A DNA stretch of 64,000 nucleotides from positions 1 to 64,000 of the forward strand of contig SVDM01000006.1 of assembly GCA_015058015.1 (NCBI GenBank), in the 5' to 3' direction. This document shows, one piece after another, positions 1 to 9,992 of the stretch. A program made the position numbers and the translations under genes. A model generated the notes under the pieces. The model saw nothing but the letters and a program-made list of their open reading frames with translations, was not told where the DNA came from and did not search any database. Position 1 is the first letter of the stretch, and each line of letters starts with the position of its first letter. The DNA comes from Lachnospiraceae bacterium (lineage in GTDB: Bacteria > Bacillota > Clostridia > Lachnospirales > Lachnospiraceae).

Positions 1-44
1 GCTATACACTTCCCACTATCTGGGCGTGTTCGGGACTTTCACCC

Positions 45-67
45 GTTAGAGCGCGCCCATGGCGCGC
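45..67. repeat. GTTAGA-plus-hairpin short repeat, copy 1
   Basis: GTTAGA is followed directly by a perfect 7-bp hairpin (GCGCGCC, loop CAT, GGCGCGC). The same design, GTTAGA then a 7-bp GC-rich hairpin, recurs at 31087-31113 with different stem bases. Covarying stems under a constant flank suggest a small dispersed repeat of the REP type. The sequence to its left (1-44) carries no gene that I can recognise. Confidence 0.35.
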
Positions 68-75
68 AAACAGAA

Positions 76-102
76 AAGAGCAGGTCGCAAGGACCTGCTC
101 TT
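76..102 (-). terminator. Intrinsic terminator of the tautomerase gene
   Basis: An 11-bp perfect inverted repeat (76-86 with 92-102) with a 5-nt loop ends 2 nt before the tautomerase stop codon. On the minus strand the stem runs into TTTTCTG, a short U-tract. Confidence 0.8.
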
Positions 103-103
103 A

Positions 104-322
104 TTATTCCGCTTTCTTGTACAAAAACTTCTCATCCGGAAGGATTTCCTTATCTACTACTTCTGCCTTCCAGTTTTCCTTTTGGATATCCTTTATGGCA
201 ACTGATACATCCGATATTCCACAGCCTAGTGTCTTTGCAACAACGTCAGCAATTTCTTCGGCGCATTTACTCTTTTGCTCTTCGCTGCGTCCCGGATAGC
301 ATTTAACTACTACATGTGGCAT
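104..322 (-). CDS. 4-oxalocrotonate tautomerase family protein
   Basis: A 72-residue protein of the size of 4-oxalocrotonate tautomerase subunits. It begins Met-Pro, and removal of Met would expose the Pro-1 that acts as general base in this superfamily. The hydrophobic strand VVVKCYPG after the start and the late acidic/hydrophobic helix fit the beta-alpha-beta fold. The substrate cannot be told from sequence; many members are of unknown physiological role. It lies 24 nt downstream of the amidohydrolase on the same strand and is followed by a strong terminator, so the two are probably co-transcribed. A ribosome site (GGAGG) stands just upstream of the ATG. Confidence 0.85.
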   Translation of the reverse strand: MPHVVVKCYPGRSEEQKSKCAEEIADVVAKTLGCGISDVSVAIKDIQKENWKAEVVDKEILPDEKFLYKKAE

Positions 323-346
323 AGATCTACCTCCTTATAATTTCTA

Positions 347-1630
347 TTACAAATTCTCTTTTACGATTCGGCGCATCTCGGCAAATACTTTTTCCTTGTC
401 AATAGTGGTAAACTCTCTGTTCTTCATTACAAACTTACCGTTAATCATAACGTCCTTAACCTCAGAACCGTTAGCAGAGTAGCTAAGAGCTGAGATAACA
501 TTATTGTTGGGGAACATGGACAATTCATTCAAATCAACAAATGCCAGGTCCGCCTTAGCCCCTTCAGCGATAACCCCAAGCTTACCTTCCATTCCAAGAG
601 CCTTTGCTCCGTTAAGGGTTGCAGTAGAAAGCACAAAATCCGAAGGTGCTGCAGTAGGACTTTTCTGCAATCCCTTATGAATCATGGTAAGAAGTCCCAT
701 CTCCCTAAACATATTCAGCGTATTGTTGCTGGCCGTACCGTCTGTTCCGAGAGCTACATTAATACCGGCTTTTCTCATATCCGTCACCGGGGCAAAACCG
801 TTACCAAGCTTTGCATTGCTAGCCGGGTTGGTTACAATGGTAGCCCCTGATTCTTTAATTATATCAAGGTCTCCGTCTCGCATCTGAACACAATGGGCAA
901 GAATAGTTTTCTCATCTAAGAATCCCACGTCACGAAGTAATTCTACCGGTGTCTTGCCGTGCTCCTTTATACAGTTCTCCACCTCTCCCACAGTTTCTGA
1001 AAGGTGGGTCTGTTTTAAGAGTCCTCGCTTTGCAGCCTCATCCGCAATCTGCTCATAGAGCTTTGGTGAAGCACTGTATATTGCATGGGGCGAAAGAACA
1101 ATACTTATCATATCGCTTCCGAACTCTTCAAGTTCAATCAGGGAATCATTAAATCGTCTGATAGACCCCTCATCCTTATATAAGTCTTCTCCCACAAGGC
1201 CTCGACCGATAAACCCTCTTATGCCGATTTCATTTGCAGCTTTAGGTGCCTGGCGCAGATACATATGCATATCTACAAAAGAAGTGGTACCGGTGCTTAT
1301 CATCTCCATATATCCAAGAAGTGATGACCAGTAAGCCGCCTCAAGAGGCATATTATCCTCCACCGGCATAACCCGTTTAAAGAGCCATTCGTCAAACTCC
1401 ACATCATCTGCATAATTACGCAGGAAAGTCATATACGCATGGGTATGCATGTTAATAAGCCCCGGCATAACCAGCTTATCCGAAGCATCAAATGTCTCAT
1501 ATTCTTTATCATCGGAGACACTTCCGATTCCCGCAATATGATCTCCATCCACAAAAAGTGTATCTTTGACTGTTTTAAAACCGTCTTTATCATGAAGTAA
1601 CAGTGTTCCGCCTACTATCTTAGTCTTCAT
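347..1630 (-). CDS. mtaD: Amidohydrolase, 5-methylthioadenosine/S-adenosylhomocysteine deaminase type
   Basis: A 427-residue cytoplasmic metal-dependent hydrolase of the ATZ/TRZ-MtaD group. Metal-site motifs appear in order: HTHAYM after the first beta segment (about residue 62), THLSE (about 205), HC (about 245) and GTDG (about 295). The family deaminates S-adenosylhomocysteine, methylthioadenosine or related adenosines, and length and motif order fit this subgroup rather than dihydroorotase or adenine deaminase. Exact substrate is inferred, so the symbol is provisional. It heads a two-gene unit with the tautomerase. A TATAAT-like -10 (near 1660 on the minus strand) is visible upstream, without a clear -35. 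Confidence 0.8.
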   Translation of the reverse strand: MKTKIVGGTLLLHDKDGFKTVKDTLFVDGDHIAGIGSVSDDKEYETFDASDKLVMPGLINMHTHAYMTFLRNYADDVEFDEWLFKRVMPVEDNMPLEAAYWSSLLGYMEMISTGTTSFVDMHMYLRQAPKAANEIGIRGFIGRGLVGEDLYKDEGSIRRFNDSLIELEEFGSDMISIVLSPHAIYSASPKLYEQIADEAAKRGLLKQTHLSETVGEVENCIKEHGKTPVELLRDVGFLDEKTILAHCVQMRDGDLDIIKESGATIVTNPASNAKLGNGFAPVTDMRKAGINVALGTDGTASNNTLNMFREMGLLTMIHKGLQKSPTAAPSDFVLSTATLNGAKALGMEGKLGVIAEGAKADLAFVDLNELSMFPNNNVISALSYSANGSEVKDVMINGKFVMKNREFTTIDKEKVFAEMRRIVKENL

Positions 1631-1771
1631 TTATTCGGTCTCCCTTCGCTTTCACTTAAAATTATACCTTATATTATCATAGAAGAAATGCCTTCGCAAA
1701 CAGCCCGTATTTGTTAATATTTGACTTAATATTGGTGTAATATATTAAACAAAATTGATAACTGATTTAAA

Positions 1772-1800
1772 TTGTCACTATTGTTTGAAAGTGATATAAT
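1772..1800 (+). promoter_or_regulatory. Sigma-A promoter of the chemoreceptor gene
   Basis: TTGTCA (1772-1777), 17-nt spacer, TATAAT (1795-1800), about 90 nt before the start codon at 1891. The match is to the housekeeping sigma factor; I saw no flagellar sigma-D signature. Confidence 0.75.
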
Positions 1801-1890
1801 AATTTCAACAATTGCTCTTATTTTTTATGCAATATAAATAGCCCGAAAGAAAGGTACAACCACGGGGACAAAGAAGGGGGACATATACTT

Positions 1891-3942
1891 ATGAAACTAT
1901 TTCGAAACATGAAAATCGGGGCCAAGATTACTCTTATAGTATCCTTGGTACTTATAATCGGTTTGGGTACCGTTATGGGGACCACAATAATTAATGTCAG
2001 GTCCACAACACAGACAGATGCCAAGAACCGTTTGGGCGAGCTATGTAACGCCAGAGCCTTATACGTTAAGGAATACTTGGATCAGCTTTGCGAATTCTTT
2101 GACGGTGCTACCAATATGCCCACATCAGTTGCTGCTCTTAAGGATACTAAGAATGCTTCCAAGGTGGAAGCTGCTCAAACCGCTCTCGAGGAATATGCCA
2201 AATCAAGAACCGATTTGGAGGGATTATTCCTGGCGGATAAGGAACTGAATATTATATGCCATACCGTTAAAAAAGCTGTAGGCTCACAGATTTCCAACGA
2301 CCCTACAGCTTGGGCAGACAGAGAAAAGGGTGTCGGTGCAGCCCCTAACAATGTATGGTTTAGAGGTGCTGTTGTAAGTACCTCCACAGGTGTAATGGTT
2401 GGTAACGTTTACGCGGGTGTATACGACGAAAACGGAAATCTTTTGGGATATGCCGGAGGCGGTAACTTCCTTCAAAGCATTACGGACAAGGTCTATGAGA
2501 TGGACTTAAACGGTTATGAAGAAGCAGAAGTATACATGATTAATGCTAATGCCGGTAACTACGTAATGTCTCCTGATGAAGAAGAAATAGGCCAACCTGT
2601 TACTTCCGACGACCAGGATATTATGGATGCCATCAAGGTAAAAGAAAAAGATGTCATGAGCTACAAAGACGACTACACCGGTAAAATGTCAATGCTGGCA
2701 TACGAGTATATGCCTGATATAGGAATGGTTCTCTATGTTTGTGATACAGAAGATGAGATTTACGCCAATGCCAACCACCTTTCATTGGTTATAACTATTC
2801 TTTGTGCTGCGGTTTTAGTTGTAAGTTTACTGGTTGTTATAATCACCACAAGAGTTATATCAAAGCAACTTCAGGATATTGCCGGAGCTATTGAAGTAGT
2901 GGGAACATTAGACCTTACAGACACAGAACGGCTGAATAAGTACACCGGAAGAAAGGATGAGATAGGAAAGATTGCAACAGCTACCGGTAATCTTACCGCT
3001 GCCGTTAAGAATGCGGTGGTTAACCTGATGCAAAAGGCGGGAGTTCTATCTGAGTCCTCCGATACCATGCAGACCAACACCAATATGACCGCTTCGTCCA
3101 TAGGCAATATCAATATGGCAGCTTCGGAACTTGCCAGGGCTGCAACCTCCACGGCTGAGAACATCACCGACATTTCCATGAAGATGAGTGATGTGGAGCA
3201 GGTTATGGATCAGAGTATCCGCAATACGGCAGCATTGTCACAAGCCAGTGAATCCATAAGATCCACTGTTAACACCGGAATGAATAATGTGGAACAGTTG
3301 AAGGATATCTCAGCCCAGTCACTGGATGCCTTTAACAAGATATTCGACGGAATCGACCATATTTCAACCAGTTCCGCCAAGATTAGCGAGGCCAGCGATA
3401 TGATTAAGTCCATAGCCGAGCAGACCAACCTGCTATCCCTTAACGCTTCAATCGAAGCAGCCCGTGCCGGCGAGGCTGGAAAAGGCTTCGCGGTTGTTGC
3501 CGACGAGATTCGTAATCTTTCGGATCAGTCTTCCGAAAGCGTTGAGACCATTAATCAGATGCTTGCGGAATTGCAACAGAATACCGACAATGCAGTTAAG
3601 CAAAGTGAACTGGTTAAAGACTATGTTAATCGTCAGCAGGCATCCGTTGAAGAAACCGCGGAAAGCTTCTCCGGTATCGCAAACCAAATCGGCAGCGTAA
3701 ATGATGCCATCGGCGGCCTTGACGAAGCTAACAAGCACCTGGCCGAAGGAGTTGCCTCCATCTCCGATTCCATCAGCAATCTCTCTGCCATATCCGAAGA
3801 GAATGCCGCTACAGCCGAAGAGCTTAATGCCACCACCGAAACCGTCAACTCCAATGTGGAAGACCTGGATGTTCAGGGTAAGGGTGTTGCATCAGCCGCT
3901 GATGAATTAAATCAGATTGTAGGTGTATTTAAGACCAACTAA
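1891..3942 (+). CDS. Methyl-accepting chemotaxis protein, Cache-type sensor
   Basis: A 683-residue transmembrane chemoreceptor. Order: cytoplasmic tail, TM1 (about 13-33), large extracytoplasmic sensing region (about 35-290) with the spacing of a double Cache domain, TM2 (about 297-320), HAMP (about 320-375), then a long helical signalling domain. The hairpin tip that binds CheA/CheW is clear: [20 protein letters not shown]. It would sense a small extracellular ligand, unknown, and set CheA activity. GGGGG lies 10 nt before the ATG and supports the start. It is monocistronic between its own promoter and a bidirectional terminator. A relative of similar plan lies at 56144-58159. Confidence 0.93.
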   Translation: MKLFRNMKIGAKITLIVSLVLIIGLGTVMGTTIINVRSTTQTDAKNRLGELCNARALYVKEYLDQLCEFFDGATNMPTSVAALKDTKNASKVEAAQTALEEYAKSRTDLEGLFLADKELNIICHTVKKAVGSQISNDPTAWADREKGVGAAPNNVWFRGAVVSTSTGVMVGNVYAGVYDENGNLLGYAGGGNFLQSITDKVYEMDLNGYEEAEVYMINANAGNYVMSPDEEEIGQPVTSDDQDIMDAIKVKEKDVMSYKDDYTGKMSMLAYEYMPDIGMVLYVCDTEDEIYANANHLSLVITILCAAVLVVSLLVVIITTRVISKQLQDIAGAIEVVGTLDLTDTERLNKYTGRKDEIGKIATATGNLTAAVKNAVVNLMQKAGVLSESSDTMQTNTNMTASSIGNINMAASELARAATSTAENITDISMKMSDVEQVMDQSIRNTAALSQASESIRSTVNTGMNNVEQLKDISAQSLDAFNKIFDGIDHISTSSAKISEASDMIKSIAEQTNLLSLNASIEAARAGEAGKGFAVVADEIRNLSDQSSESVETINQMLAELQQNTDNAVKQSELVKDYVNRQQASVEETAESFSGIANQIGSVNDAIGGLDEANKHLAEGVASISDSISNLSAISEENAATAEELNATTETVNSNVEDLDVQGKGVASAADELNQIVGVFKTN

Positions 3943-3958
3943 ATTCTTTAATATCTTA

Positions 3959-3989
3959 AACAAGGTGACCGTCAAATGGTCACCTTGTT
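3959..3989. terminator. Bidirectional intrinsic terminator
   Basis: Perfect 12-bp stem (3959-3970 with 3978-3989), 7-nt loop, between two convergent genes. It abuts the stop of the GTPase-nuclease fusion at 3991 and serves the chemoreceptor from the other side. Confidence 0.85.
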
Positions 3990-3990
3990 G

Positions 3991-6651
3991 TTATTCTATG
4001 GAATAATCCTCTCTTAATGTATCATTCGCCCTTTTTACTTCTTTTTCAAACTCCCTTGATGATATAAGACCGCATCCGGCTCCCCTTATTATAATCTGTT
4101 CTAATCCGTCGGATGTGGCCACGGTAATATCATAGTTGGAAGCATTCTTATGGGCAAACTTTTCTATATACTGGTCTGCAGTCTCCGCCTCCTTGGTGTA
4201 GACCACTTGTATTCCGCCTACCTCCAGCACTTCCGTCCTATGGCCCTGAATTCTATAGGCATCAAATACCAGGATAAGATTAACTCCCGTTATGCTACGG
4301 TAGTTAATAAGTATATCAATAAGCCTTCCTCTTGCACCGTCAATATTATCCTCTGACAAGGCTTTAAGCTCATCCCAGGCATAGATTATATTATACCCGT
4401 CCACCAGGAGATACTTCTCCTTGCGAACTGTTTTAACCGGCTTGGAAAGACCTGTGGGTGCTGCTGCCTTCTTGCCTTTATTACCCCGGTTTATTCCCTT
4501 ATGGGGTATAAAGTCCGGCTTCTTATTGGCACTGCCCGCACTGCGAAGAATAGCATCTACTTCTTCAACGTCAATCCACATATCTTCCACGGAAGTGTAT
4601 TCTTTATCCACATCCGCCCCTTCGAATTCCGCATATGAGATCTTCTCTGTTATAAGAGGCATATCACATCGATTCTTTACCTCATTCCAGGGCACATACA
4701 CACCGGAACCGCCCTCGCAGAACACCGATCCGCAGGGATTCCTTCTATCTCTTTCGGGATCGTATCCCCGTCTTTCTATAACCTCTTCAGGATTGTGGCA
4801 AGGCAGATAGCCCCAAAGGGACAGGGATATCTGTCCAAGGCCCTTGGTATATGCCATTATATCCTTTTGATAATCCATCATTAAGGATACCGGGGCCTTT
4901 CCACGAAGTATAGCTTCTTCCCCTTCCGTCTCCGGTGGCTCGATTACACCCCGCATTCCGTCTATATCCGTCATTGCCCGGCCCAGGTTCTCTGCCGGAA
5001 GCCGTATCTCGAATTCATAGTAAGGCTCAAGGAGTATACTTTCCGCCTCCATAAGACCTTGTCTTACTGCACGGTAGGTGGCCTGTCTGAAGTCTCCACC
5101 CTCGGTATGCTTAATATGGGCTTTTCCGGAGATTACGGTAATCTTCATATCCGTAATGGGAGACCCCGTAAGAACGCCTTTATGGGTACGCTCCTTTAGG
5201 TGGGTAAGTATGAGTCTTTGCCAGTTTTTTGATAAGATATCTTCGCTGACATTTGTCTCAAAGACCAGTCCCGAACCCGCAGGTAAGGGTTCCATAAGAA
5301 GATGCACCTCGGCATAATGCCTTAGGGGCTCGAAGTGACCTACTCCCTCTACAGTATCACCAATGGTTTCGCGGTAAAGGATTGCTCCATTTCCAAGTTC
5401 AATATCAAGGTCAAAACGGTTCTTTACCACTTCCTTTAATACTTCAACCTGAACGTCTCCCATTACCCTAAGGGATAGTTCCTCATGTTCTCTGTTCCAT
5501 ATTACATTTAAAAGAGGATCTTCTTCCTCCAACTCTTTAAAGTAGGGCATTACTTCGTTTTCGGAAATGCCCTTCGGCAGTATTATCTTATAGGTAAGAA
5601 CCGGCTCAAGGCTTGGTACCACTATTCCTTCATCTATTCCAAGGCCTTCCCCAACCCTTGTTTCCAAAAGGCCTGTTACAGCGCAGATTGTACCGGCTTT
5701 GACCTCTGATACCGCTTCAAAACCATCACCGGAATAGAGGCGAATTCCCGTTATCTTTTGCTGCCATTCTTTGACGACCGGCTCTTCTCCCTCCTCCGTT
5801 TCTTCAATCACTGTGTGACTTCCGCATATTACATCCCGGTTTTTAAGGCTGCCACCGGTAACCTTTATATGGGTAAGGCGATTACCGTTATCGTCTCTTG
5901 ATATCTTATATACTCTGGCTCCGAACTCCGAAGGATAGACTTTGACCTTGGCATAGCAACTTATTCCATCCATCAGTTCCTGTACTCCGGAAAGCTTTAG
6001 AGCCGTACCGAAGTAAACCGGAAAGAGCTTTCTCTCCGATACAAGGTTTCTAATATCATCTGCTGTGGGAATACTTCCTTCAAGGTAGGCCTCCATAAGG
6101 TCCTCTTCCGACAGGGCTATATTTTCATGGAAATCATCAGACGAAGTGTCTGTAAAATCAACGAAATTCCCCCCTAATTTGTCTGTAATGTGGGCAATAA
6201 AAGACCCCCTGATTTCTTCAGGGGTAGAACCCGTAACTACATCCGGGTAGGCTTCTCTGTCCATCTTGTTTACAAAGACAAAGGTGGGAATATTATAAGA
6301 CTCTAAGAGCTTCATTAAAGTAACAGTATGGGACTGAACTCCGTCAGCCCCGCTTATTACAAGTATTGCAGTATCAAGAACAGACAATACCCTTTCCATC
6401 TCTCCGGAAAAATCCACATGTCCCGGGGTATCAAGGAGGGTTACTTCCATATCTCCGAAGTTAAGCCTCGCTTCTTTTGAAAAGATGGTAATACCTCTTT
6501 GTCTCTCAAGATAAAAATTATCAAGGAAAGCATCTCCTTTATCCACCCTGCCTGCGTTCTTGATGCTTCCGCTAAGATATAACAGGGCCTCGGATAAAGT
6601 TGTCTTGCCCGCATCCACGTGGGCTAAGATGCCTATTGTTTGTCTGTTCAT
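3991..6651 (-). CDS. Tet(M)-like ribosomal GTPase fused to NYN (Rae1/YacP-like) nuclease domain
   Basis: An 886-residue two-part protein. Residues about 1-700 form an EF-G-like translational GTPase closest in plan to ribosomal protection proteins: G1 AHVDAGKTT, RGITIF, G3 DTPGHVDF, G4 NKMD, then the EF-G-type domains. Residues about 715-886 are a PIN-like NYN domain: LLVDGYNIIYAW opening, VFDAYR, and TSDGLEQ with the acidic residues expected at the metal site. Rae1 of Bacillus is a ribosome-associated A-site mRNA endonuclease, and the GTPase family also works at the A site, so the fusion suggests GTP-driven delivery of a nuclease to ribosomes. Tetracycline resistance is possible but not shown. 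The protein is about 240 residues longer than Tet(M). It is monocistronic with a clear terminator. Confidence 0.88.
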   Translation of the reverse strand: MNRQTIGILAHVDAGKTTLSEALLYLSGSIKNAGRVDKGDAFLDNFYLERQRGITIFSKEARLNFGDMEVTLLDTPGHVDFSGEMERVLSVLDTAILVISGADGVQSHTVTLMKLLESYNIPTFVFVNKMDREAYPDVVTGSTPEEIRGSFIAHITDKLGGNFVDFTDTSSDDFHENIALSEEDLMEAYLEGSIPTADDIRNLVSERKLFPVYFGTALKLSGVQELMDGISCYAKVKVYPSEFGARVYKISRDDNGNRLTHIKVTGGSLKNRDVICGSHTVIEETEEGEEPVVKEWQQKITGIRLYSGDGFEAVSEVKAGTICAVTGLLETRVGEGLGIDEGIVVPSLEPVLTYKIILPKGISENEVMPYFKELEEEDPLLNVIWNREHEELSLRVMGDVQVEVLKEVVKNRFDLDIELGNGAILYRETIGDTVEGVGHFEPLRHYAEVHLLMEPLPAGSGLVFETNVSEDILSKNWQRLILTHLKERTHKGVLTGSPITDMKITVISGKAHIKHTEGGDFRQATYRAVRQGLMEAESILLEPYYEFEIRLPAENLGRAMTDIDGMRGVIEPPETEGEEAILRGKAPVSLMMDYQKDIMAYTKGLGQISLSLWGYLPCHNPEEVIERRGYDPERDRRNPCGSVFCEGGSGVYVPWNEVKNRCDMPLITEKISYAEFEGADVDKEYTSVEDMWIDVEEVDAILRSAGSANKKPDFIPHKGINRGNKGKKAAAPTGLSKPVKTVRKEKYLLVDGYNIIYAWDELKALSEDNIDGARGRLIDILINYRSITGVNLILVFDAYRIQGHRTEVLEVGGIQVVYTKEAETADQYIEKFAHKNASNYDITVATSDGLEQIIIRGAGCGLISSREFEKEVKRANDTLREDYSIE

Positions 6652-6746
6652 AATCTTCTTCTCCCGAATCTAATACAACAATTCCAGTTAATTATAAATT
6701 CTGCCAAATGTATTAGCAAGGAAAATAATGAGACAGATTCAAACTG

Positions 6747-7511
6747 TTACCATCCAAGATCCATAAGCCAGTTGTTAAGCCGTCTCTCGTTATCAAGGGG
6801 TGTGTCTCCGTCATGAACCTCCGGCACATATTCCCCTTTAATGTTACCGTCTACTATGTATAACACACGCTTGCATCTGGCCGCCACTTTTGAATCATGG
6901 GTAACCATCATAACGGTTGTTCCTTCACCGTTTAGCTTAACCAGTTCGTCCATAACTTCTGTGGAAGCGGTTCTGTTGAGGGCTCCGGTAGGCTCGTCAG
7001 CAAAAAGAATCTTGGGACTGTTTACCATGCTTCTGCAGATGCAAGCACGCTGCAACTGTCCCCCGGATACTTCGTTAATATCGTTGTCTGCCACGTCAAT
7101 AATAGACAGCTTACGCATAAGCTCCTCGGCACGTTCAATCTTCTCTGCCTTGGTCTTCTTATCTGCCTTGCTTTCAATTGCCGGTAATACGATGTTATCA
7201 AGGATAGTAAGGTTCTTCATCATGTACATCTGCTGGAAGATGAAGCCCATTTTATCCAGTCTTACCTCAGCCAGTTCATTTGCAGTCATATCGGTTATAT
7301 CCTTGCCGTCAAATTTCACCTTGCCGCTGGTGGGTGTATCCATGCCTGATACGGAATAAAGCAGGGTGGACTTGCCGGAGCCGGAAGGCCCCATAATAGC
7401 CACCATATCTCCCTCTTCTACAGAGAAGTTCACATTCTTTAACACGTTATTCTGTCTTTTTTCTATAATATAGGTCTTGCAAAGATCCTTTACTTCAAGT
7501 ATTGCTGCCAT
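6747..7511 (-). CDS. ABC transporter ATP-binding protein (MacB/FtsE-type)
   Basis: A 254-residue ABC ATPase: Walker A GPSGSGKST (about residue 41), Q-loop FIFQQ, signature VSGGQLQR, Walker B ILFADEPTGAL, and switch His in VTHD. It belongs to the group that pairs with FtsX-type permeases for peptide or antibiotic export or sensing. It is the last gene of a leftward unit: response regulator, kinase, permease (10 nt upstream), ATPase. That layout is typical of BceRS-BceAB-like detoxification modules, so antimicrobial peptide resistance is a reasonable inference; the substrate is unknown. Confidence 0.92.
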   Translation of the reverse strand: MAAILEVKDLCKTYIIEKRQNNVLKNVNFSVEEGDMVAIMGPSGSGKSTLLYSVSGMDTPTSGKVKFDGKDITDMTANELAEVRLDKMGFIFQQMYMMKNLTILDNIVLPAIESKADKKTKAEKIERAEELMRKLSIIDVADNDINEVSGGQLQRACICRSMVNSPKILFADEPTGALNRTASTEVMDELVKLNGEGTTVMMVTHDSKVAARCKRVLYIVDGNIKGEYVPEVHDGDTPLDNERRLNNWLMDLGW

Positions 7512-7521
7512 AGTAGTCCTC

Positions 7522-9882
7522 CTATTCGATGTTTGTTATGCTGTTGCTCTTAATTCTATATGTATATAATCCTGTTAAAAATGATGCCGCCAGGCATATG
7601 AGAAGAATTATCCCCGGGTATACCAAAAGCAATGACACGGGATTAAAGAAGTATTCCACGCTGGTGGCTCCCATCATGCGCCATATGGGATCACACCAAA
7701 GTTTTGTTACGGGATAGGTTAGGGCAATGGCCAATACCTCTGCAATAAGAGACACCAGCATAAATCTCGCCACATGCCATTTTAATATAAAGCTTGATTT
7801 GAATCCCACCGCCTTAAGGAGGGCTATCTGATTGGTCTCATCCTGAATGAAGGATCTCTCCATAAGTATGGTTACCAGAATAACCACGATTCCCGTAATA
7901 AGAAGCAAGAGTTTTGCCACCATATTCATGGTATCTGCTACGCCCATACAGTCATTGCAAAAACCTGCTGCATCGAACACATCCTTTATATCATAGTGGT
8001 CCTTTAGCTTCCTAATTCTGTTATCTACCTCTTTCGCATCCGGATGATCATCAAAGTCAATCTGGATAGACATGAGAGTACTTGCAAAACTCATCTTAGT
8101 GGGAGCATCCTCATGAAGACGTAATACCTTTCCAAGTTGATTCATGGTCTGGAAGGATCCGGAGATGATGCACTCCATCTTTTCCTCCCCGAAATCTATA
8201 GTAACCTTGTCTCCCACCTTAACACCCAGGTCCTCTGCAATATAAGGTGTAATGGCAATCTCGTTTTTGCTCTGGGGTGCAGAACCTTCAATATATTCAT
8301 ACTCATCTGCATGAGTCCGTTTATTCTGCTGAAATAGCATGGAGGTAGTTCTTCCCCCTGCAGTAATGGGATATGTATACCACACTTCCATGCTGGCCTT
8401 ACCGGGAATGCCCATTTTCTTTAAATCAGCATCTATCGCATCCAAGGTCTTTTTTTGGTTTTCATCTCCCGTCTCTGACAAAAAGTCAATACCCATTAAC
8501 TTTGTATCTGTAATAAAGATATCCGACTTTTTACCAAAGGTTGTTATAAGTCTGTCGCTGGTCATGGTATCAGCCACTTCCACCACTCCGAAGACGAAGA
8601 TGGAGCATAAGAAGAAGGAGAAGACAATTATGATAAATCTCCTGGGTGCTGATAACACATCATTTACCGCCATAAATAAGGCATTGGGAAGATGAGATTT
8701 TCTTCTTGAGTATCTTGTCTTCTTCTTGAAACGCTCTCCCGTCTGACCGCTCCTTATGGCATCCACCGGGGTAGCCTTTTTAACCTTGCCGGTACAAAGA
8801 TAGGCAAATCCTATCATTATAAGAATTACCACCAGGGAACCCGCGATATTAAGCATTAGTCCCGAGTCATTACCCAGCACCATCTTAGTTGACACCGATG
8901 CCATAAGCATCCGTCCAAAGGGAATACCTGCTATAAAGCCCACAAATCCTCCTATTACAGCCAGCCCTAAGTATTTTATAATATACAATCTTCTAATCTT
9001 TCCATTCTTAATTCCGATGGCCTTCATAACGCCAATCTCTCTGAATTCTTCTTGTATGGAAAATGTAATAACAAACTTTAAGAGTACAAAGGACACCAGT
9101 ACCAGGCACACACTAAGGACCAGTACTATCATGGCGATAATCATCTCCATAACGTAACTAAGCTTAATTGTGGCTCGTTCTCCTTGAAAGAGAGTTCCCC
9201 TTGATTCGGAAACTTCCGCTTTTAACTCTGACGCATTATCGGTCTTGACATAGTAGATATGACCCGTATAGGGCTTCATCTCCTCTGCATCCTTAAAGGC
9301 CGCGCAATCTTCTTTTGAAATAAGAAGTCTTGTGTTACCCATCATGTCAGAACCAAGGAGTGCATCCTTCATTTCTCCTGCAATCGTGTATGTTTCATCC
9401 ACTCCGTGGCTTTTAATATTAAGGGTATCTCCCACCTTAAGATTGCTTCTTTCCAAAGTACCTGCAGACAGGTATATCTCGCCCTTGTTCACGGTTTCGA
9501 TCTCACTGTTATCCATATTAAAGTACTTGATTCCCGTCTCCTGTATAGGTTGGACAATGACCGTATTATTCTTGGCCTCCAGAGCTTTGTCCCCTGAGGT
9601 GATCTCGTCCTTGGTTAACCAGAAGCACTCTTCCCTTTTTAATGATTCAGTGTATTTTGATCCTCTTAATGCATTCTCTGCATCGTTATCTACCCCCTGG
9701 GTTATAACGACATAGTCTCCTATCCCCGCCTTATCAAAAAAATAGTCTGTTCCGTTCATAACCGTCACAATATTTGATAATCCGCTGGATACAAACATTG
9801 AAGCCAGGATAGTAAAAATAAGCAGAATTATATTCATGGTTTTTTTACGTTTTATGTCTTTCTTCAAAACATTCCTATACAT
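7522..9882 (-). CDS. FtsX-family ABC transporter permease
   Basis: A 786-residue permease with two FtsX blocks. TM1 (about 17-38) is followed by a MacB-like periplasmic-type loop, then three TM helices near 245-370; a further TM near 410-430, a second extracytoplasmic region, and three C-terminal helices near 660-780. This duplicated layout (about 8 TMs) matches MacB/LolC-like permeases rather than BceB with its single large loop. It lies 10 nt before the ATPase and 110 nt after the kinase. The kinase-permease gap (9883-9992) carries an inverted GGGTAGGGG-like stretch near 9960-9980 but no clear terminator. Confidence 0.9.
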   Translation of the reverse strand: MYRNVLKKDIKRKKTMNIILLIFTILASMFVSSGLSNIVTVMNGTDYFFDKAGIGDYVVITQGVDNDAENALRGSKYTESLKREECFWLTKDEITSGDKALEAKNNTVIVQPIQETGIKYFNMDNSEIETVNKGEIYLSAGTLERSNLKVGDTLNIKSHGVDETYTIAGEMKDALLGSDMMGNTRLLISKEDCAAFKDAEEMKPYTGHIYYVKTDNASELKAEVSESRGTLFQGERATIKLSYVMEMIIAMIVLVLSVCLVLVSFVLLKFVITFSIQEEFREIGVMKAIGIKNGKIRRLYIIKYLGLAVIGGFVGFIAGIPFGRMLMASVSTKMVLGNDSGLMLNIAGSLVVILIMIGFAYLCTGKVKKATPVDAIRSGQTGERFKKKTRYSRRKSHLPNALFMAVNDVLSAPRRFIIIVFSFFLCSIFVFGVVEVADTMTSDRLITTFGKKSDIFITDTKLMGIDFLSETGDENQKKTLDAIDADLKKMGIPGKASMEVWYTYPITAGGRTTSMLFQQNKRTHADEYEYIEGSAPQSKNEIAITPYIAEDLGVKVGDKVTIDFGEEKMECIISGSFQTMNQLGKVLRLHEDAPTKMSFASTLMSIQIDFDDHPDAKEVDNRIRKLKDHYDIKDVFDAAGFCNDCMGVADTMNMVAKLLLLITGIVVILVTILMERSFIQDETNQIALLKAVGFKSSFILKWHVARFMLVSLIAEVLAIALTYPVTKLWCDPIWRMMGATSVEYFFNPVSLLLVYPGIILLICLAASFLTGLYTYRIKSNSITNIE

Positions 9883-9992
9883 GATGTTCCTCCTAAGTAT
9901 TCTTTCTAATGCTTACTATACCCGACTAATTATTAAACAATCCTTAAACGCAAAATCGAGTAGGGCTTCCCCTACCCGAAACAAGTATTCTT

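Noticed and set aside
1-44. tRNA or rRNA fragment at the left edge
   Set aside because: The sequence does not fold as a tRNA and no rRNA signature was seen; it is left unassigned.
3991-6651. Calling the GTPase a tetracycline resistance gene
   Set aside because: The GTPase body resembles Tet(M)-type proteins, but the C-terminal fusion and sequence drift make resistance unproven from sequence.
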